From assembly GCF_009761815.1 (NCBI RefSeq), contig NZ_RWIN01000103.1, positions 1 to 62,254 of the forward strand: 62,254 nt of DNA, in the 5' to 3' direction. Numbering within the stretch: position 1 is the stretch's first letter; each line of letters opens with the position of its first letter. This stretch comes from Pseudomonas sp. PB120 (GTDB lineage Bacteria > Pseudomonadota > Gammaproteobacteria > Pseudomonadales > Pseudomonadaceae). The position numbers were made by a program, and so were the translations under genes. This document shows positions 17,799 through 27,046 of the stretch, in pieces. The notes below the pieces were generated by a model. It was not told the DNA's origin. It did no database searches and was given only the letters and a program-made list of their open reading frames with translations.

Positions 17799-18560
17799 TT
17801 ACGGCTCGATATTATTGCGGCGATTGACCTTGGCCATCGGCAACGGAATCAGTTTGCCCATCGGCTCGCGCCGCTCTTGACGCACCGGACGCAGACCGAC
17901 CACGATCTTGCGCGCGACCAATAAATAGAAGCCGCCGCCGGACAATTGCCAATCCCCGGCTTTGCGCTCCCAACCGGCCAGACGCGCTTGCCAGGCAGGT
18001 GACGCAATCGGCGGACGATAGCACCCGAAGCGGCGTTTCTCCAGCGCAAAGCCCAGCAGGTTCAGCCAGTCGGCGACGCGCGACGGCGAAATGCAGCGCG
18101 CCTTGCGCAGGGCGTCGTGGGCAAAGACATGACGCAAACCCCAACTGCTCCAGGGGTTGATGCCGATGATCACCAGGTGCCCGCCGGGTCGCACGCTGCT
18201 GGCGGCTTCCCGCAGCAGACCGTGGGGCGACAGGCAGAAATCCAGCCCATGCTGCAACACCACCACATCGGCGGCGTGCTCGCTCAGTGGCCAGGCCTGT
18301 TCCTCGCAGACAATCTCGACCCCCGGCAACGGCGCCCCGAGGCGCACATTGCGCTGCACCTGCGGCGCCGACGGCGGTGTCTGGGCCGACGGACCGTAAT
18401 GCACCAGATAGCCGCCGAAGAAACGGCCGAGCTCGTCTTCGAGCATCCGCCGTTCTTCGTCCAGCAAAAATTGCCCGAGCGGCCCGGACAGCCATTCACG
18501 GGCCGCGCTGATCAACGCCAGCCAGTCTGGATCGGCCTGAGCGAACGCTTTATCAGTCAT
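17799..18560 (-). CDS. Class I SAM-dependent methyltransferase
   Basis: A 253-aa predicted cytoplasmic methyltransferase. The core has a degenerate nucleotide loop, then ADVVVLQHGLDFC and SSVRPGGHLVIIGINPWSSWGLRH, typical post-I and motif III positions of Rossmann methyltransferases. It is the methyltransferase conserved between rnhA and gloB in Pseudomonas; substrate is unknown. I start at the ATG 18558-18560, which has GGAG about 7 nt upstream, rather than the TTG four codons earlier. It is divergent from gloB (65 bp between starts). Confidence 0.88.
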   Translation of the reverse strand: MTDKAFAQADPDWLALISAAREWLSGPLGQFLLDEERRMLEDELGRFFGGYLVHYGPSAQTPPSAPQVQRNVRLGAPLPGVEIVCEEQAWPLSEHAADVVVLQHGLDFCLSPHGLLREAASSVRPGGHLVIIGINPWSSWGLRHVFAHDALRKARCISPSRVADWLNLLGFALEKRRFGCYRPPIASPAWQARLAGWERKAGDWQLSGGGFYLLVARKIVVGLRPVRQERREPMGKLIPLPMAKVNRRNNIEP

Positions 18561-18625
18561 TGCATTCTCCAACGCGCCAGGAAGTTCTAAGATGCGCCAT
18601 TGTTTTCCGCTTGGCGAATCCGACG

Positions 18626-19393
18626 ATGATACAGATCACTGCCCTGCCCGCCTTCACCGACAACTACATCTGGTTGTTACAAGACCCCGGCACCCGACGC
18701 TGCGCGGTAGTCGACCCGGGCGATGCCGCGCCGGTCATTGCCTGGCTCACGGCGAACCCTGGATGGGTCCTGAGTGACATTCTGATCACTCACCATCATC
18801 ACGACCATGTCGGCGGTGTCGAACAGCTGAAAAAAGCGACAGACGCGAAGGTGTACGGTCCGGCCAGCGAAACCATTCCCGCGCGGGACGTCGCGCTCAA
18901 GGACAACGACCGCATCAGCGTACTGGGCTGCGATTTTGACGTACTCGCCGTGCCCGGCCACACCCTGGGGCACATCGCCTTCTATCACCAGGGCCTGCTG
19001 TTTTGCGGTGACACCCTGTTCGCCGCCGGTTGCGGGCGGCTGTTCGAAGGTACGCCCGAGCAAATGCACACCTCGCTGTCGCGCCTCGCGGCCCTGCCCG
19101 AGGACACGCGGGTGTACTGCACCCACGAATACACCCTGAGCAACCTGCGTTTTGCGGCAGCCGTCGAACCCGGCAACCCGCACACCGCCGAACGGCTGGC
19201 CACCGTCACGAAACAACGTGAAGTGGGAACCATCACGCTGCCCTCGACCCTGGCCCTCGAAAAGCTGACAAACCCGTTTTTGCGTACCGGTGAAACATCC
19301 GTTAAAGAAAAAGTGGACGAACGGATGGGGACCGATAACCGGGCTCCGAGTGCGGTTTTTGCTGCTCTTCGGGCTTGGAAAGATAAGTTCTAA
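18626..19393 (+). CDS. gloB: Hydroxyacylglutathione hydrolase (glyoxalase II)
   Basis: A 255-aa metallo-beta-lactamase-fold enzyme that hydrolyses S-D-lactoylglutathione in methylglyoxal detoxification. The metal motif THHHHDHVGG is intact, followed by further metal residues in PGHTLGHIAFY, CGDTLFAAGCGRLFEG and CTHEYTLSN. The start at ATG 18626 (MIQITALPAF) matches the family; the frame extends 22 codons upstream without an obvious SD. Confidence 0.96.
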   Translation: MIQITALPAFTDNYIWLLQDPGTRRCAVVDPGDAAPVIAWLTANPGWVLSDILITHHHHDHVGGVEQLKKATDAKVYGPASETIPARDVALKDNDRISVLGCDFDVLAVPGHTLGHIAFYHQGLLFCGDTLFAAGCGRLFEGTPEQMHTSLSRLAALPEDTRVYCTHEYTLSNLRFAAAVEPGNPHTAERLATVTKQREVGTITLPSTLALEKLTNPFLRTGETSVKEKVDERMGTDNRAPSAVFAALRAWKDKF

Positions 19394-19492
19394 ACAGACT
19401 TGTCATCAGGTCGAAATATCTGAATGGTTGACCGCAGGGGGTGCGCTTTCTAGAATCGCCCGACATTTTTGCCCGGAACTTACTTCCAGCCA

Positions 19493-20947
19493 ATGTCGTC
19501 ATCTATTCGTAAAGCCATCAATTCAGACGCATTGACCCGCTTGGTTCAAGCCATAGCGGTGGCTGTGTCCGCCACTCTGGCGGGCTGTTCCAGTCATGTG
19601 CCGCAGACCGATGCGGCACACACCCCGAACATTGCGGCTCGCGCCAAGCAGAAGCCTATCTGGCTCAGCGAGAAACCGAGCCCGCAGATCCCGCAGGACG
19701 TCTGGGAGCGCATGCGCCAAGGCTTCCAGCTGCAAGACGGCCTGGGTGTCAACCCACGCATCGAGCAACAGCGCCTTTGGTTCGCCAGCAACCCTTCTTT
19801 CCTGGAAAACGCCGGCTCACGCGGCAGCCTCTACATTCATTACATCGTCGAGCGCCTCGAAGAACGCAACATGCCGCTGGAACTGGCGCTGCTGCCAGTG
19901 ATTGAAAGTGCCTACAACCCAATGGCCTACTCCCGGGCCGATGCGGTGGGCTTGTGGCAATTCATCCCGTCCACCGGGCGTTATTTCAACCTGCGTCAAA
20001 CCCGATTTTATGATGGCCGTCGCGACATCACCGCTTCGACCACCGCGGCAATGGATTACCTGACCCGTCTGCACGACATGTTCAACGGTGACTGGCTGCT
20101 GGCCCTGGCGGCCTACAACGCCGGTGAAGGTACAGTCAGCCGGGCGATCGAGCGTAACGAAAAGCTCGGCCTGCCGACCGATTACTGGAACCTGCCGTTG
20201 CCCGCCGAAACCCAGGCTTACGTGCCGAAGCTGCTGGCCTTGTCGCAAGTGGTGCTGGCGCCCGAAGCCTATGGCGTGAACCTCAACCCGATCGCCAACG
20301 AACCGTATTTCCAGGTCGTCGAAATCAACCAGCGCATGGACCTGTCGAAGGTTGCCGAGGTGGCCAACATCGACGAAGACGAGCTGTTCCAGCTCAATCC
20401 GGCCTTCAAACAGCGCACGACCATCGACGGTCCGCAACATTTGCTGGTGCCGACGTCCAAGGCGCAACTGCTGACCGCCAGCCTCTCGACCATGCGTCCA
20501 GAGGAGTTGATCAGCAAGAAGTCGCTCAAGCCGGTGTTCGAAGGTGCTGACGAGTCCGAGGTCGCCAGCCTCAAGCGCGCGTACCGCGTTAAACGTGGCG
20601 ACAACCTGGCCAGCATTGCCAAGACCAACAAGGTCGACGTCAAGGACCTGCAACGCTGGAACAAGATGACCGGCAAGAACCTCAAGGTCGGCCAGACCCT
20701 GGTCATGCAGGACACCAGCAAACGCAGCAACGCACGGGTCAACACCGTCGTGGCAGCGAACAGCAAATCCAGCGCAAAAGCTGAAAAGCAGAAGCCGCAG
20801 ACCCAGTACAAGGTCCAGCAAGGTGATTCGCTGTACATGGTTGCCAAACGTTTCAACGTTGAAATGCAGCACCTCAAGCGCTGGAATCCCCGTGTTGGCC
20901 AGGCATTGAAGCCTGGGCAGATGTTGACGGTTTCTTCGCCTCGCTAA
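19493..20947 (+). CDS. mltD: Membrane-bound lytic transglycosylase D, lipoprotein with two LysM repeats
   Basis: A 484-aa outer-membrane lipoprotein that cleaves peptidoglycan. The signal peptide ends at a lipobox LAGC (about residues 29-32). The SLT domain has the catalytic Glu in LLPVIESAYNP, followed by GLWQFIP and LAAYNAGEGTV. Two LysM modules follow: YRVKRGDNLASIAK at about residue 365 and YKVQQGDSLYMVAK at about residue 440, joined by a basic linker. It is followed by a strong terminator. Confidence 0.95.
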   Translation: MSSSIRKAINSDALTRLVQAIAVAVSATLAGCSSHVPQTDAAHTPNIAARAKQKPIWLSEKPSPQIPQDVWERMRQGFQLQDGLGVNPRIEQQRLWFASNPSFLENAGSRGSLYIHYIVERLEERNMPLELALLPVIESAYNPMAYSRADAVGLWQFIPSTGRYFNLRQTRFYDGRRDITASTTAAMDYLTRLHDMFNGDWLLALAAYNAGEGTVSRAIERNEKLGLPTDYWNLPLPAETQAYVPKLLALSQVVLAPEAYGVNLNPIANEPYFQVVEINQRMDLSKVAEVANIDEDELFQLNPAFKQRTTIDGPQHLLVPTSKAQLLTASLSTMRPEELISKKSLKPVFEGADESEVASLKRAYRVKRGDNLASIAKTNKVDVKDLQRWNKMTGKNLKVGQTLVMQDTSKRSNARVNTVVAANSKSSAKAEKQKPQTQYKVQQGDSLYMVAKRFNVEMQHLKRWNPRVGQALKPGQMLTVSSPR

Positions 20948-20950
20948 AAA

Positions 20951-20979
20951 GAACCCCCTGATTTCAGGGGTTTTTTTTG
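20951..20979 (+). terminator. Rho-independent terminator of mltD
   Basis: The stem AACCCCCTGA / TTTCAGGGGTT is followed by a run of eight T residues, starting 4 bp after the mltD stop codon. Confidence 0.92.
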
Positions 20980-21024
20980 CCCGCAATTTGAAGGCTGTTG
21001 AAATTCTTGCGGCTGCAAGGGCTT

Positions 21025-21157
21025 CTGTGGCGAGGGAGCTCGCTCCCGCTGGGCTGCGAAGCGGCCCCGAAACTCGAGCCAATGTGATTTCAATGCGCCG
21101 CGTGTGCAGGTTTGCGACTGCTGCGCAGCCGAGCGGGAGCAAGCTCCCTCGCCACAG
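21025..21157. repeat. REP inverted pair (CTGTGGCGAGGGAGC family)
   Basis: The arms are 21025-21068 and 21116-21157. CTGTGGCGAGGGAGCTCGCT is matched by GAGCAAGCTCCCTCGCCACA in inverted orientation, and inner GGGCTGCGAAGC pairs with GCTGCGCAGCC. With the mltD terminator it fills the 328-bp gap before nppA1; the promoter of the npp operon probably lies in 21160-21275. Confidence 0.88.
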
Positions 21158-21275
21158 GTGTTGCTGAGAGAAGGTGATTGCTTCGGCGGACAGAAACCCA
21201 GTGTCTTTTTCCTGTCCATACAAGCTGTTACTGTACGGCCCACAAAGCCCAAGCCGCCTGGATCGGATCTCTGAC

Positions 21276-23108
21276 TTGAAGCGTCCCCTCCTCCTGCTCC
21301 TGATCAGCCTGGCCTTGAGCTCCTCCGCAAGTGCGACGATCAGCGAAAGCCATGGTTATGCGCAGTTCGGCACGCTCAAGTACCCGGCCAGATTTACCCA
21401 CTTCGACTGGGTCAACCCGCAAGCGCCCAAGGGCGGAACATTGCGGGTCATGGCGTTTGGCACCTTTGATACGCTCAACCCCTACACCTTCAAGGGCTCC
21501 AGCCCGGTTTCCACCCCCAATTTCCTGCAATACGGCATCAACGAACTCAACGAACCGCTGATGGTCGGCACCGGTCAGTACGCGCCCTCCGGTGACGAGC
21601 CGACGTCGAGTTATGGCCTGATCGCCCAATCGGTGGAATACAGCGAAGATCGCAGCTGGGTGGTGTTCAACCTGCGCCCCGAAGCACGTTTTCACGACGG
21701 CACGCCGATTACCGCTTACGACGTGGCGTTTTCCTACCGTTTGCTGCTCAAGGAAGGCCATCCGCAGTACCGCACCAGCCTCCAGGAAGTATCGCGGGTC
21801 GATATCCTCAACCCGCTGCGAATTCGCTTTGTGTTCAAGCGCGCGGGCAATCCACTGCAGATCCTGCGACTGGGCGAATTACCGGTGCTGCCGCAGCACT
21901 ACTGGAAAGGCCGCGATTTCAAGGCCACGACCTTTGAGCCGCCACTGGGCAGCGGGCCGTACCGCATCACGTCCGTCACGCCGGGGCGCCAGATCATTTT
22001 CGAGCGGGTGAAGGACTACTGGGGCAAAGACCTGGCGGTCAATCGCGGCAAGTACAACTTCGATCGCATGGAAGTCGAGTTCTACCGCGACAGTGACGTG
22101 GCGTTCGAAGCCTTCAAGGCCGGTGAATTCGACATCTACATCGAACACCAGGCGAAAAACTGGGATAACGGCTACAACTTCCCGGCCGTCGCCCGTGGCG
22201 ATGTGATCAAGGCGCAAATCCCGCACCAGATTCCGACCCAGAGCCAGGGCCTGTTCATGAACAGCCGCCGGGCGAACTTCTCCGACGCCAAAGTCCGTGA
22301 AGCGCTGGGGCTGATGTTCGACTTCGAGTGGACCAATCGCACCCTCTTCAGCGGCGCCTATAACCGCGCCATGAGTTACTACCCCAACAGCGAGTTCTCC
22401 GCCACCGGGCTGCCGGTCGGCCATGAATGGCTGATGCTCAAGCCGTATCGCGAGCAACTGCCCGCCAGGCTGTTCACCGAGCCGTTCAGCCTGCCGCAGA
22501 CCCAAGGGCGCGGCATTCCCCGGGAAACCCTGCGCAAGGCCCTGGGCCTGCTGGCCGAAGCGGGCTGGAAACTGAACGGTCAACATGTCCAGAACGCAGC
22601 GGGCCAACCGTTGCGCCTGGAAATCCTGTTGGTCAATCCGAACCTGGAACGCATCCTTCAGCCCTACGTCGAGAACCTCGCCAGCATCGGCATCGACGCC
22701 CGACTGCGCACGGTCGACCGCGCCCAATACAAGCAGCGCCTCGATCAGTTCGATTTCGACATGATCCTGATGACCCTTAATCAGACCCTCAGCCCGGGCC
22801 TGGAGCAATGGCAGTACTTCCATTCCAGCCAGGTCGGGGTCAAGGGCAGTAAAAACTACGCCGGCATCGCCAACCCGGTGGTCGATCACTTGCTTGAACA
22901 ACTGCTCGCAGCCCAGACCCGCGATGAGCAAGTCGCCGCCGGCAAAGCCCTGGACCGGGTGCTGTTGTGGCAGCACTACATCATTCCCAACTGGTACCTC
23001 AATTATCATCGCCTGGCCTACCGCAACCGGTTCGCCTTTGTCACCACGCCGCCCTACACCCTGGGCCTGAGCGCGTGGTGGCTGAAGTCTTCGGAGAAAG
23101 ATCAATGA
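21276..23108 (+). CDS. nppA1: Peptide ABC transporter substrate-binding protein 1 (NppA1-like)
   Basis: A family 5 (DppA/OppA-like) periplasmic binding protein. I place the start at TTG 21276 because it opens a standard Sec signal peptide (KRPLLLLLISLALSSSASA); upstream codons read as non-signal sequence. This gives 610 aa. SBP5 hallmarks are the N-terminal GGTLRVMAFGTFDTLNPY and the middle RPEARFHDGTPITAYDVAFS. It is the first of two paralogous binding proteins ahead of permease and ATPase genes, as in P. aeruginosa nppA1A2BCD, reported to import peptidyl-nucleoside antibiotics and peptides. It is also related to E. coli YejA. Confidence 0.88.
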   Translation: MKRPLLLLLISLALSSSASATISESHGYAQFGTLKYPARFTHFDWVNPQAPKGGTLRVMAFGTFDTLNPYTFKGSSPVSTPNFLQYGINELNEPLMVGTGQYAPSGDEPTSSYGLIAQSVEYSEDRSWVVFNLRPEARFHDGTPITAYDVAFSYRLLLKEGHPQYRTSLQEVSRVDILNPLRIRFVFKRAGNPLQILRLGELPVLPQHYWKGRDFKATTFEPPLGSGPYRITSVTPGRQIIFERVKDYWGKDLAVNRGKYNFDRMEVEFYRDSDVAFEAFKAGEFDIYIEHQAKNWDNGYNFPAVARGDVIKAQIPHQIPTQSQGLFMNSRRANFSDAKVREALGLMFDFEWTNRTLFSGAYNRAMSYYPNSEFSATGLPVGHEWLMLKPYREQLPARLFTEPFSLPQTQGRGIPRETLRKALGLLAEAGWKLNGQHVQNAAGQPLRLEILLVNPNLERILQPYVENLASIGIDARLRTVDRAQYKQRLDQFDFDMILMTLNQTLSPGLEQWQYFHSSQVGVKGSKNYAGIANPVVDHLLEQLLAAQTRDEQVAAGKALDRVLLWQHYIIPNWYLNYHRLAYRNRFAFVTTPPYTLGLSAWWLKSSEKDQ

Positions 23109-24946
23109 AACCCGTACGCGCCCTGCTCCTGCAGGCCAGCGGTCTGTTGTTCGCCGGGCTGGCCTGCGCCGCCCCGCAACATGCCCTGACCCTGTACAAC
23201 GAGCCGCCGAAATACCCGGCCGACTTCAAGCACTTTGACTACGTGAACCCGGACGCGCCCAAGGGCGGGATCTTCCGACAGGCCGGTTTCGGCGGTTTCG
23301 ACAGCCTCAATCCGTTCATCAACAAGGGCGTCGCGGCGGACGATGTCGGCATCATCTACGACACCCTGACGAAACACGGCCTCGACGAACCCTTCACCGA
23401 GTACGGCCTGATCGCCGGCAAAATCGAGAAAGCACCGGATAACAGTTGGGTGCGTTTCTATCTGCGGCCCGAAGCGCGTTTCCACGACGGCCATCCGGTG
23501 CGCGCCGAGGACGTGGTGTTCAGCTTCCAGACCCTGATCAAGGACGGCGCACCGCTGTACCGCGGTTACTACAGCGACGTCGAGGAAGCCGTCGCCGAAG
23601 ACCCGCTCACGGTGCTGTTCAAGTTCAAGCACAGCAACAACCGTGAGTTGCCGCTGATCCTTGGCCAGTTGCCGGTGCTGCCCAAACACTGGTGGGCGAC
23701 CCGTGATTTCAACAAGGGCAATCTTGAAATCCCGTTGGGCAGTGGCCCCTACAAGGTCGGCGAAGTGAAGGCCGGGCGCTCGGTGCGTTATGAACGGGTC
23801 AAGGATTATTGGGGCAAGGACTTGCCGGTGAACCGTGGGTTCTACAACTTCGACGTGATGGCTACCGACTATTACCGCGACAACACCGTGGCCCTGGAAG
23901 CGCTCAAGGCCGGGCAGTTCGATTACTGGCTGGAGATGGCCGCGAAGAACTGGGCCAACGCCTACAACATTCCCGCTGTCACCGAAGGCCGATTGATCAA
24001 GGAACAGATCCCGAACGAAAACCCGACCGGCATGCAAGGTTTCGTGTTCAACCTGCGCCGCCCGGTGTTCCAGGACGTGCGCGTGCGTCAGGCGCTGACC
24101 CTGTTGCTGGACTTCGAGTGGACCAACAAGCAACTGTTCAACGGCGCCTATGTGCGCACCCGCAGCTACTTCGAGAACTCGGAAATGGCCGCCACCGGCC
24201 TGCCGGACGCCGAACAGCTGGCGATCCTCGATCCGTTCCGCAGCAAACTCCCGGCCGAGGTGTTCAGCGAAGCGTTCCAGAACCCGACGACCGACGCCAG
24301 CGGCATGATCCGCACCCAACAGCGCAAGGCCTATCAACTGTTGCAAGAGGCCGGATGGCGGATCGTTGACGACAAGATGGTCGACGCCACTGGCAAACCG
24401 GTAACCATCGAGTTCCTGTTGGCGCAGACCGAATTCGAACGCGTGCTGCTGCCATTCAAGCGCAACCTCAGCGACCTCGGCGTTGATCTGGTGATCCGTC
24501 GGGTCGACGTCTCGCAGTACATCACCCGAGTGCGTTCCCGGGACTTCGACATGATCGTCGGCAGCTTCCCGCAGTCCAACTCGCCCGGTAACGAGCAGCG
24601 CGAATTCTGGATGTCCGCCGCCGCCGACAAGCCCGGCAGTCGCAACTCGATGGGCCTGAAAGACCCGGTGGTGGACCAGTTGGTCGAGCAACTGATCAAC
24701 GCCGACTCACGCAAAAGCCTGGTGGCCCACGCTCGGGCGCTGGACCGCGTGCTGCAATGGGGTTATTACGTGATCCCCAACTGGCACATCAAGACCTGGC
24801 GCGTGGCGTATTGGAACCACATCGGTCATCCGAAAATTTCACCCAAGTACGACATCGGCACGGCCACTTGGTGGATCAAGCCCAATGTCACACCGGCGAT
24901 AGAAGTCGAAACCAAACTGCAAGCCGACCCTGCGGGCACGGAGTAA
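23105..24946 (+). CDS. nppA2: Peptide ABC transporter substrate-binding protein 2 (NppA2-like)
   Basis: A 613-aa SBP family 5 protein, clearly paralogous to the preceding gene product (shared motifs YPADFKHFDYVNPDAPKGG, RPEARFHDG.P..AEDVVFS, YRDN.VALEALKAGQFDYW). The signal peptide is MKPVRALLLQASGLLFAGLA with cleavage near CAA. Its ATG overlaps the TGA of nppA1 (ATGA), so translation is coupled. Two binding proteins with one permease set suggest broadened ligand range. Confidence 0.9.
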   Translation: MKPVRALLLQASGLLFAGLACAAPQHALTLYNEPPKYPADFKHFDYVNPDAPKGGIFRQAGFGGFDSLNPFINKGVAADDVGIIYDTLTKHGLDEPFTEYGLIAGKIEKAPDNSWVRFYLRPEARFHDGHPVRAEDVVFSFQTLIKDGAPLYRGYYSDVEEAVAEDPLTVLFKFKHSNNRELPLILGQLPVLPKHWWATRDFNKGNLEIPLGSGPYKVGEVKAGRSVRYERVKDYWGKDLPVNRGFYNFDVMATDYYRDNTVALEALKAGQFDYWLEMAAKNWANAYNIPAVTEGRLIKEQIPNENPTGMQGFVFNLRRPVFQDVRVRQALTLLLDFEWTNKQLFNGAYVRTRSYFENSEMAATGLPDAEQLAILDPFRSKLPAEVFSEAFQNPTTDASGMIRTQQRKAYQLLQEAGWRIVDDKMVDATGKPVTIEFLLAQTEFERVLLPFKRNLSDLGVDLVIRRVDVSQYITRVRSRDFDMIVGSFPQSNSPGNEQREFWMSAAADKPGSRNSMGLKDPVVDQLVEQLINADSRKSLVAHARALDRVLQWGYYVIPNWHIKTWRVAYWNHIGHPKISPKYDIGTATWWIKPNVTPAIEVETKLQADPAGTE

Positions 24947-24950
24947 TCAG

Positions 24951-26024
24951 ATGCTGGCGTATATTTTTCGGCGACTGCTGCTGATCATCCCGACCTTGCT
25001 CGGCATCCTGCTGATCAATTTCGTGATCATCCAGGCCGCCCCCGGCGGGCCTGTGGAGCAGATGATCGCCAAGCTCGAAGGCTTCGAAGGCGCCACGAGC
25101 CGCATCGCCGGTGGCGGTGCCGAAGTGTCGGTGGCCGGTTCCGCCTATCGCGGTGCCCAGGGCCTGGACCCGATGCTGGTGAAGGAAATCGAGCACATGT
25201 ACGGCTTCGATAAATCAGCGCCGGAACGTTTGTGGATCATGATCAAGAACTACGCCACCCTGGATTTCGGCGACAGCTTTTTCCGCGACGCCAAGGTCAT
25301 CGACCTGATCAAGGAAAAGATGCCGGTGTCGATCTCCCTCGGGTTGTGGAGCACGCTGATCATGTACCTGGTGTCTATCCCGCTGGGGATCGCCAAGGCG
25401 ACGCGGCACGGCAGCCACTTCGACGTCTGGACCAGTTCGCTGATTATCGTCGGCTACGCCATCCCCGCGTTCCTGTTCGCCATCCTGCTGATTGTGCTGT
25501 TCGCTGGCGGCAGCTATCTGGACTGGTTCCCGCTACGGGGCCTGACCTCGAACAACTTCGACGAACTGAGCATGGGCGGCAAGGTGCTCGACTACTTCTG
25601 GCACCTGGCATTGCCGGTGACCGCGCTGGTGATCGGCAACTTCGCCACCATGACCTTGCTCACCAAAAACAGCTTCCTCGATGAAATCAACAAGCAGTAC
25701 GTGGTCACCGCCAAGGCCAAGGGCCTGACCAATCACCGCGTGCTGTACGGCCATGTGTTCCGCAACGCGATGTTGTTGGTGATCGCCGGTTTCCCGTCGG
25801 CCTTTATCGGCATCTTCTTCACCGGTTCGTTGCTGGTCGAGGTGATTTTTTCCCTCGACGGTTTGGGGCTGATGAGTTTCGAAGCCGCGATCAACCGCGA
25901 TTACCCGGTGGTGTTCGGCACCCTCTTCATCTTCACCTTGTTGGGACTGGTGGTGAAACTGATCGGCGACCTCACGTACACCTTTGTCGATCCGCGCATC
26001 GACTTCGAAAGCCGGGAGCATTGA
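24951..26024 (+). CDS. nppB: Peptide ABC transporter permease, YejB/NppB type
   Basis: A 357-aa inner-membrane permease. The N-terminal helix (YIFRRLLLIIPTLLGILLI) is standard for DppB-like proteins. A long periplasmic insert (EGFEGATSRIAGGGAEVSV) is typical of YejB. The cytoplasmic EAA loop is around YVVTAKAKGLTNHRVLYGHVF. It is the third gene of the operon, 4 bp after nppA2, and partners nppC. Confidence 0.93.
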   Translation: MLAYIFRRLLLIIPTLLGILLINFVIIQAAPGGPVEQMIAKLEGFEGATSRIAGGGAEVSVAGSAYRGAQGLDPMLVKEIEHMYGFDKSAPERLWIMIKNYATLDFGDSFFRDAKVIDLIKEKMPVSISLGLWSTLIMYLVSIPLGIAKATRHGSHFDVWTSSLIIVGYAIPAFLFAILLIVLFAGGSYLDWFPLRGLTSNNFDELSMGGKVLDYFWHLALPVTALVIGNFATMTLLTKNSFLDEINKQYVVTAKAKGLTNHRVLYGHVFRNAMLLVIAGFPSAFIGIFFTGSLLVEVIFSLDGLGLMSFEAAINRDYPVVFGTLFIFTLLGLVVKLIGDLTYTFVDPRIDFESREH

Positions 26025-26025
26025 G

Positions 26026-27045
26026 ATGAATCTGTCCCCGCTCAATCGACGGCGTTTCGAACTGTTCAAGGCCAACAAGCGTGGCTGGTGGTCGCTTTGG
26101 CTGTTTTTGGTGCTGTTCGGCCTGAGTCTCGGCGCCGAGCTGATTGCCAACGACAAACCGCTGGTGGTGCATTACGACGACGGCTGGTATTTCCCGGCGC
26201 TCAAACGTTATCCGGAGACTACCTTCGGCGGCGAATTTCCCCTGGAAGCCAACTACAAGAGTCCTTACATCCGCGAACTGCTCAAGGCCAAGGACGCCTG
26301 GGTGCTGTGGGCACCGATTCCCTTCAGCTATCAAAGCATCAACTACGACCTGAAAGTCCCGGCGCCCGCGCCGCCGTCGGCGGACAACCTGCTGGGCACT
26401 GACGATCAGGGCCGCGATGTGCTGGCGCGGGTGATCTACGGTTTCCGGATTTCGGTGTTGTTTGCGCTGACACTGACCATCCTGAGTTCGATCATCGGCG
26501 TGATTGCCGGTGCGTTGCAGGGTTTCTATGGCGGCTGGGTCGACCTGGCCGGGCAGCGATTCCTGGAGATCTGGTCCGGGTTGCCGGTGCTTTACCTGCT
26601 GATCATCCTCGCCAGTTTCGTGCAGCCCAATTTCTGGTGGCTGCTGGGCATCATGCTGCTGTTCTCGTGGATGAGCCTGGTGGACGTGGTCCGCGCCGAG
26701 TTCCTGCGTGGGCGCAACCTCGAGTACGTGCGCGCGGCCCGGGCGCTCGGGATGCAGAACGGTGCGATCATGTTCCGCCATATCCTGCCCAACGCGATGG
26801 TCTCGACCATGACCTTCATGCCGTTCATCCTGACCGGCGCCATCGGCACCCTGACCGCCCTCGACTTCCTGGGTTTCGGCTTGCCGCCCGGTGCGCCGTC
26901 CCTCGGTGAGCTGGTGGCCCAGGGCAAATCCAATCTGCAAGCGCCGTGGCTGGGTATGAGCGCGTTTGCGGTATTGGCGTTGATGTTGAGTTTGCTGGTG
27001 TTTATCGGCGAGTCCGCTCGCGATGCCTTCGACCCGAGGAAGTGA
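26026..27045 (+). CDS. nppC: Peptide ABC transporter permease, YejE/NppC type
   Basis: A 339-aa inner-membrane permease of the DppC/YejE class. It has a YejE-type long periplasmic region between the first and second helices (FPALKRYPETTFGGEFP onward), the motif LLGTDDQGRDVLARVIYG, and the EAA loop around YVRAARALGMQNGAIMFRHILP. The start at ATG 26026 follows the nppB stop by one base with GAG before it; an in-frame ATG inside nppB is less likely. Confidence 0.93.
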   Translation: MNLSPLNRRRFELFKANKRGWWSLWLFLVLFGLSLGAELIANDKPLVVHYDDGWYFPALKRYPETTFGGEFPLEANYKSPYIRELLKAKDAWVLWAPIPFSYQSINYDLKVPAPAPPSADNLLGTDDQGRDVLARVIYGFRISVLFALTLTILSSIIGVIAGALQGFYGGWVDLAGQRFLEIWSGLPVLYLLIILASFVQPNFWWLLGIMLLFSWMSLVDVVRAEFLRGRNLEYVRAARALGMQNGAIMFRHILPNAMVSTMTFMPFILTGAIGTLTALDFLGFGLPPGAPSLGELVAQGKSNLQAPWLGMSAFAVLALMLSLLVFIGESARDAFDPRK

Positions 27046-27046
27046 A

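Noticed and set aside
23102..24691. A 529-codon open frame antisense to nppA2
   Set aside because: It is a mirror of a well-supported binding protein; no start context or family match.
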